Shown one piece after another: positions 63,011 through 64,000 of a stretch of 64,000 nt of DNA. The DNA lies in contig NZ_FOEF01000008.1 of NCBI RefSeq assembly GCF_900110575.1, positions 186,001 to 250,000 of the forward strand. The letters are read 5' to 3'. Both the position numbers and the translations under genes were made by a program. The notes under the pieces are model-generated. The model was not told the origin of the DNA. It searched no databases and worked only from the letters and a program-made list of their open reading frames with translations. The DNA is from Amycolatopsis saalfeldensis (GTDB taxonomy: Bacteria; Actinomycetota; Actinomycetes; Mycobacteriales; Pseudonocardiaceae). The first letter of the stretch is position 1, and each line of letters begins with the position of its first letter.

Positions 63011-64000
63011 TCAGGGCATCGGGCCCTTGCCGAAGTACGCCTTGCAGCCGGAGTCGTACTGCGTGGCGACCTCCAGCACGCCCGTCCCGTTGTCCACCGG
63101 CAGCAGCGTGGAGGAGTAGTTGGGGCAGAAGTTGTTGTAGATACCGGTGATGAGGATGGGGGCGGGCGCCTCGTACCAGTCGCCGACGCCGAGATTGTCG
63201 TTCACCAGCAGGACCTGGCCGTTCTTCGCGGCCACCGGGGTGCCGCCGGCGTCGGTGTAGATCTGGCCGACCATCACCAGCCGCACGCCCTGGGGGCCGC
63301 CGGGGAAGAGCGTGATCGTCTGGGCGTGCTGGAAGTAGTCGCCGTTCGCGGTGGTGACGCGGGTGCCGGGATCGGCCGGATCACCCCAGTTCGCACCGTC
63401 GGTGGAGATCTTGTAGTACGGGTCGCAGTAGCGGTCGCCGTAGTTGCAGATCTCGTAGCTGAACCAGTAGCGGCCGTCGGGCAGCCGCCGGATGATCGGC
63501 ATGCCGGGGCGCACCCGGTCCGGCGGGATGGCCAGCGTGAGCTGCTTGGTGCCCCAGTGGACGCCGTCGGTGGACGCGACGCGGTTGATCACCTGCGCGT
63601 ACTTCGGCGCCTGCGTTTCGTCGGCGTAGTTCACCCAGAGCGTGCCGCCGGCGTCGACGTTGAACTCCGGCTCCCAGATGCCGTCGTGGTTGTGCGAGCG
63701 GGCGGCCTCGGAGAGGAACGTCCAGGTGTGGCCGCCGTCGCGGCTCGCCCAGACCTTGATGCCGATGCGCCGCTGGGCGCCCGCGTCCTGGCGGTAGCTG
63801 GCGCCCCAGAGCAGCGTCCCGGGGCGGAGCGCGCCGACGCGCTGGGGCAGCTCGTAAAGCGTCCCGCAGCATTCGCCGAGTTTGCCGTCGGGGTCGCGCA
63901 CCTCGCCGATCTTGTGGAAGCTCGCGCCCTCGTCGGTGCTCTCCATGATCGGCGTGAACTTGCCGCCGCCGTCCTCGCTGGTCAGCGCCGCGAGGATGTG
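63011..64000 (-). CDS. Sialidase-like (BNR/Asp-box) protein, 5' end outside the window
   Basis: The frame is open through the right edge of the window, so the start and any signal peptide are not seen; the visible part is about 330 residues. Asp-box repeats of the sialidase superfamily occur (STDEGASF, SRDGGHTWTF, STDGVHWG, STDGANWG), and a CNYGDRYCDPYYK loop with paired cysteines lies between them. It is likely secreted and acts on glycans, but the full set of sialidase catalytic residues cannot be checked here. No neighbour explains its role. Confidence 0.75.
   Translation of the reverse strand, partial: HILAALTSEDGGGKFTPIMESTDEGASFHKIGEVRDPDGKLGECCGTLYELPQRVGALRPGTLLWGASYRQDAGAQRRIGIKVWASRDGGHTWTFLSEAARSHNHDGIWEPEFNVDAGGTLWVNYADETQAPKYAQVINRVASTDGVHWGTKQLTLAIPPDRVRPGMPIIRRLPDGRYWFSYEICNYGDRYCDPYYKISTDGANWGDPADPGTRVTTANGDYFQHAQTITLFPGGPQGVRLVMVGQIYTDAGGTPVAAKNGQVLLVNDNLGVGDWYEAPAPILITGIYNNFCPNYSSTLLPVDNGTGVLEVATQYDSGCKAYFGKGPMP

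Overview
The window looks like a chromosomal segment of a high-GC actinomycete. It has dense GTG/TTG starts, start/stop overlaps of the ATGA/GTGA type, a complex I operon, an actinobacterial KorAB pair, F420-type luciferase-like oxidoreductases and a polyprenyl synthase that fits menaquinone. Gene content and style suggest Pseudonocardiaceae, perhaps Amycolatopsis. That is inference: no rRNA or species marker is present.

Layout. (1) 1-14128: nuoD to nuoN on the plus strand, closed by a 12-bp stem terminator. nuoA-C would lie to the left of the window. (2) 14205-15991: an AAA ATPase gene coupled to an HNH nuclease gene, an arrangement matching Septu-type anti-phage systems. (3) 15995-21097: a secreted protein, a polyprenyl diphosphate synthase with a co-transcribed membrane-anchored protein, and a MarR regulator divergent from a VOC/EVE-like pair with two clear operators between them. 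(4) 21150-28158: korB/korA, a crotonase and an Lrp regulator on the minus strand; a dimethylargininase-type hydrolase, a deacetylase-like protein and a secreted GH75 chitosanase on the plus strand. The chitosanase has a strong palindrome just before its start.

(5) 28378-44720: an 11-gene plus-strand exopolysaccharide locus. It holds a GDP-mannose/UDP-glucose dehydrogenase-family enzyme (most like AlgD), two GT4 glycosyltransferases, two Wzz-like proteins without Walker motifs, an AsnB-type amidotransferase, a bi-domain oxidoreductase, a heparinase II/III-like lyase, a beta-helix lipoprotein, a Wzy-like polymerase and a PAP2 phosphatase. A plausible reading is synthesis, polymerisation and trimming of a uronate (possibly uronamide) polymer. 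(6) 44662-47769: HxlR/DoxX, a methyltransferase and a decayed S53 peptidase.

(7) 58045 down to 47773: a tightly overlapping ten-gene minus-strand glycan operon (C-methyltransferase, CDP-glucose synthase, PIG-L deacetylase, epimerase, M28-like peptidase, flippase, GT2, pyruvyltransferase, RmlC-like epimerase, GSA-type aminotransferase). It supplies the flippase that locus 5 lacks. (8) 58261-64000: a tandem pair of F420-type oxidoreductases, a Tat-exported beta-propeller, HtpX, RfbA and the 3' part of a sialidase-like gene that runs off the window.

The best candidates for something new are the Septu-like pair, the AlgD/AsnB/heparinase locus, and the CDP-sugar operon with an embedded peptidase and deacetylase. 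I saw no tRNA, rRNA, CRISPR array, transposase or integrase.
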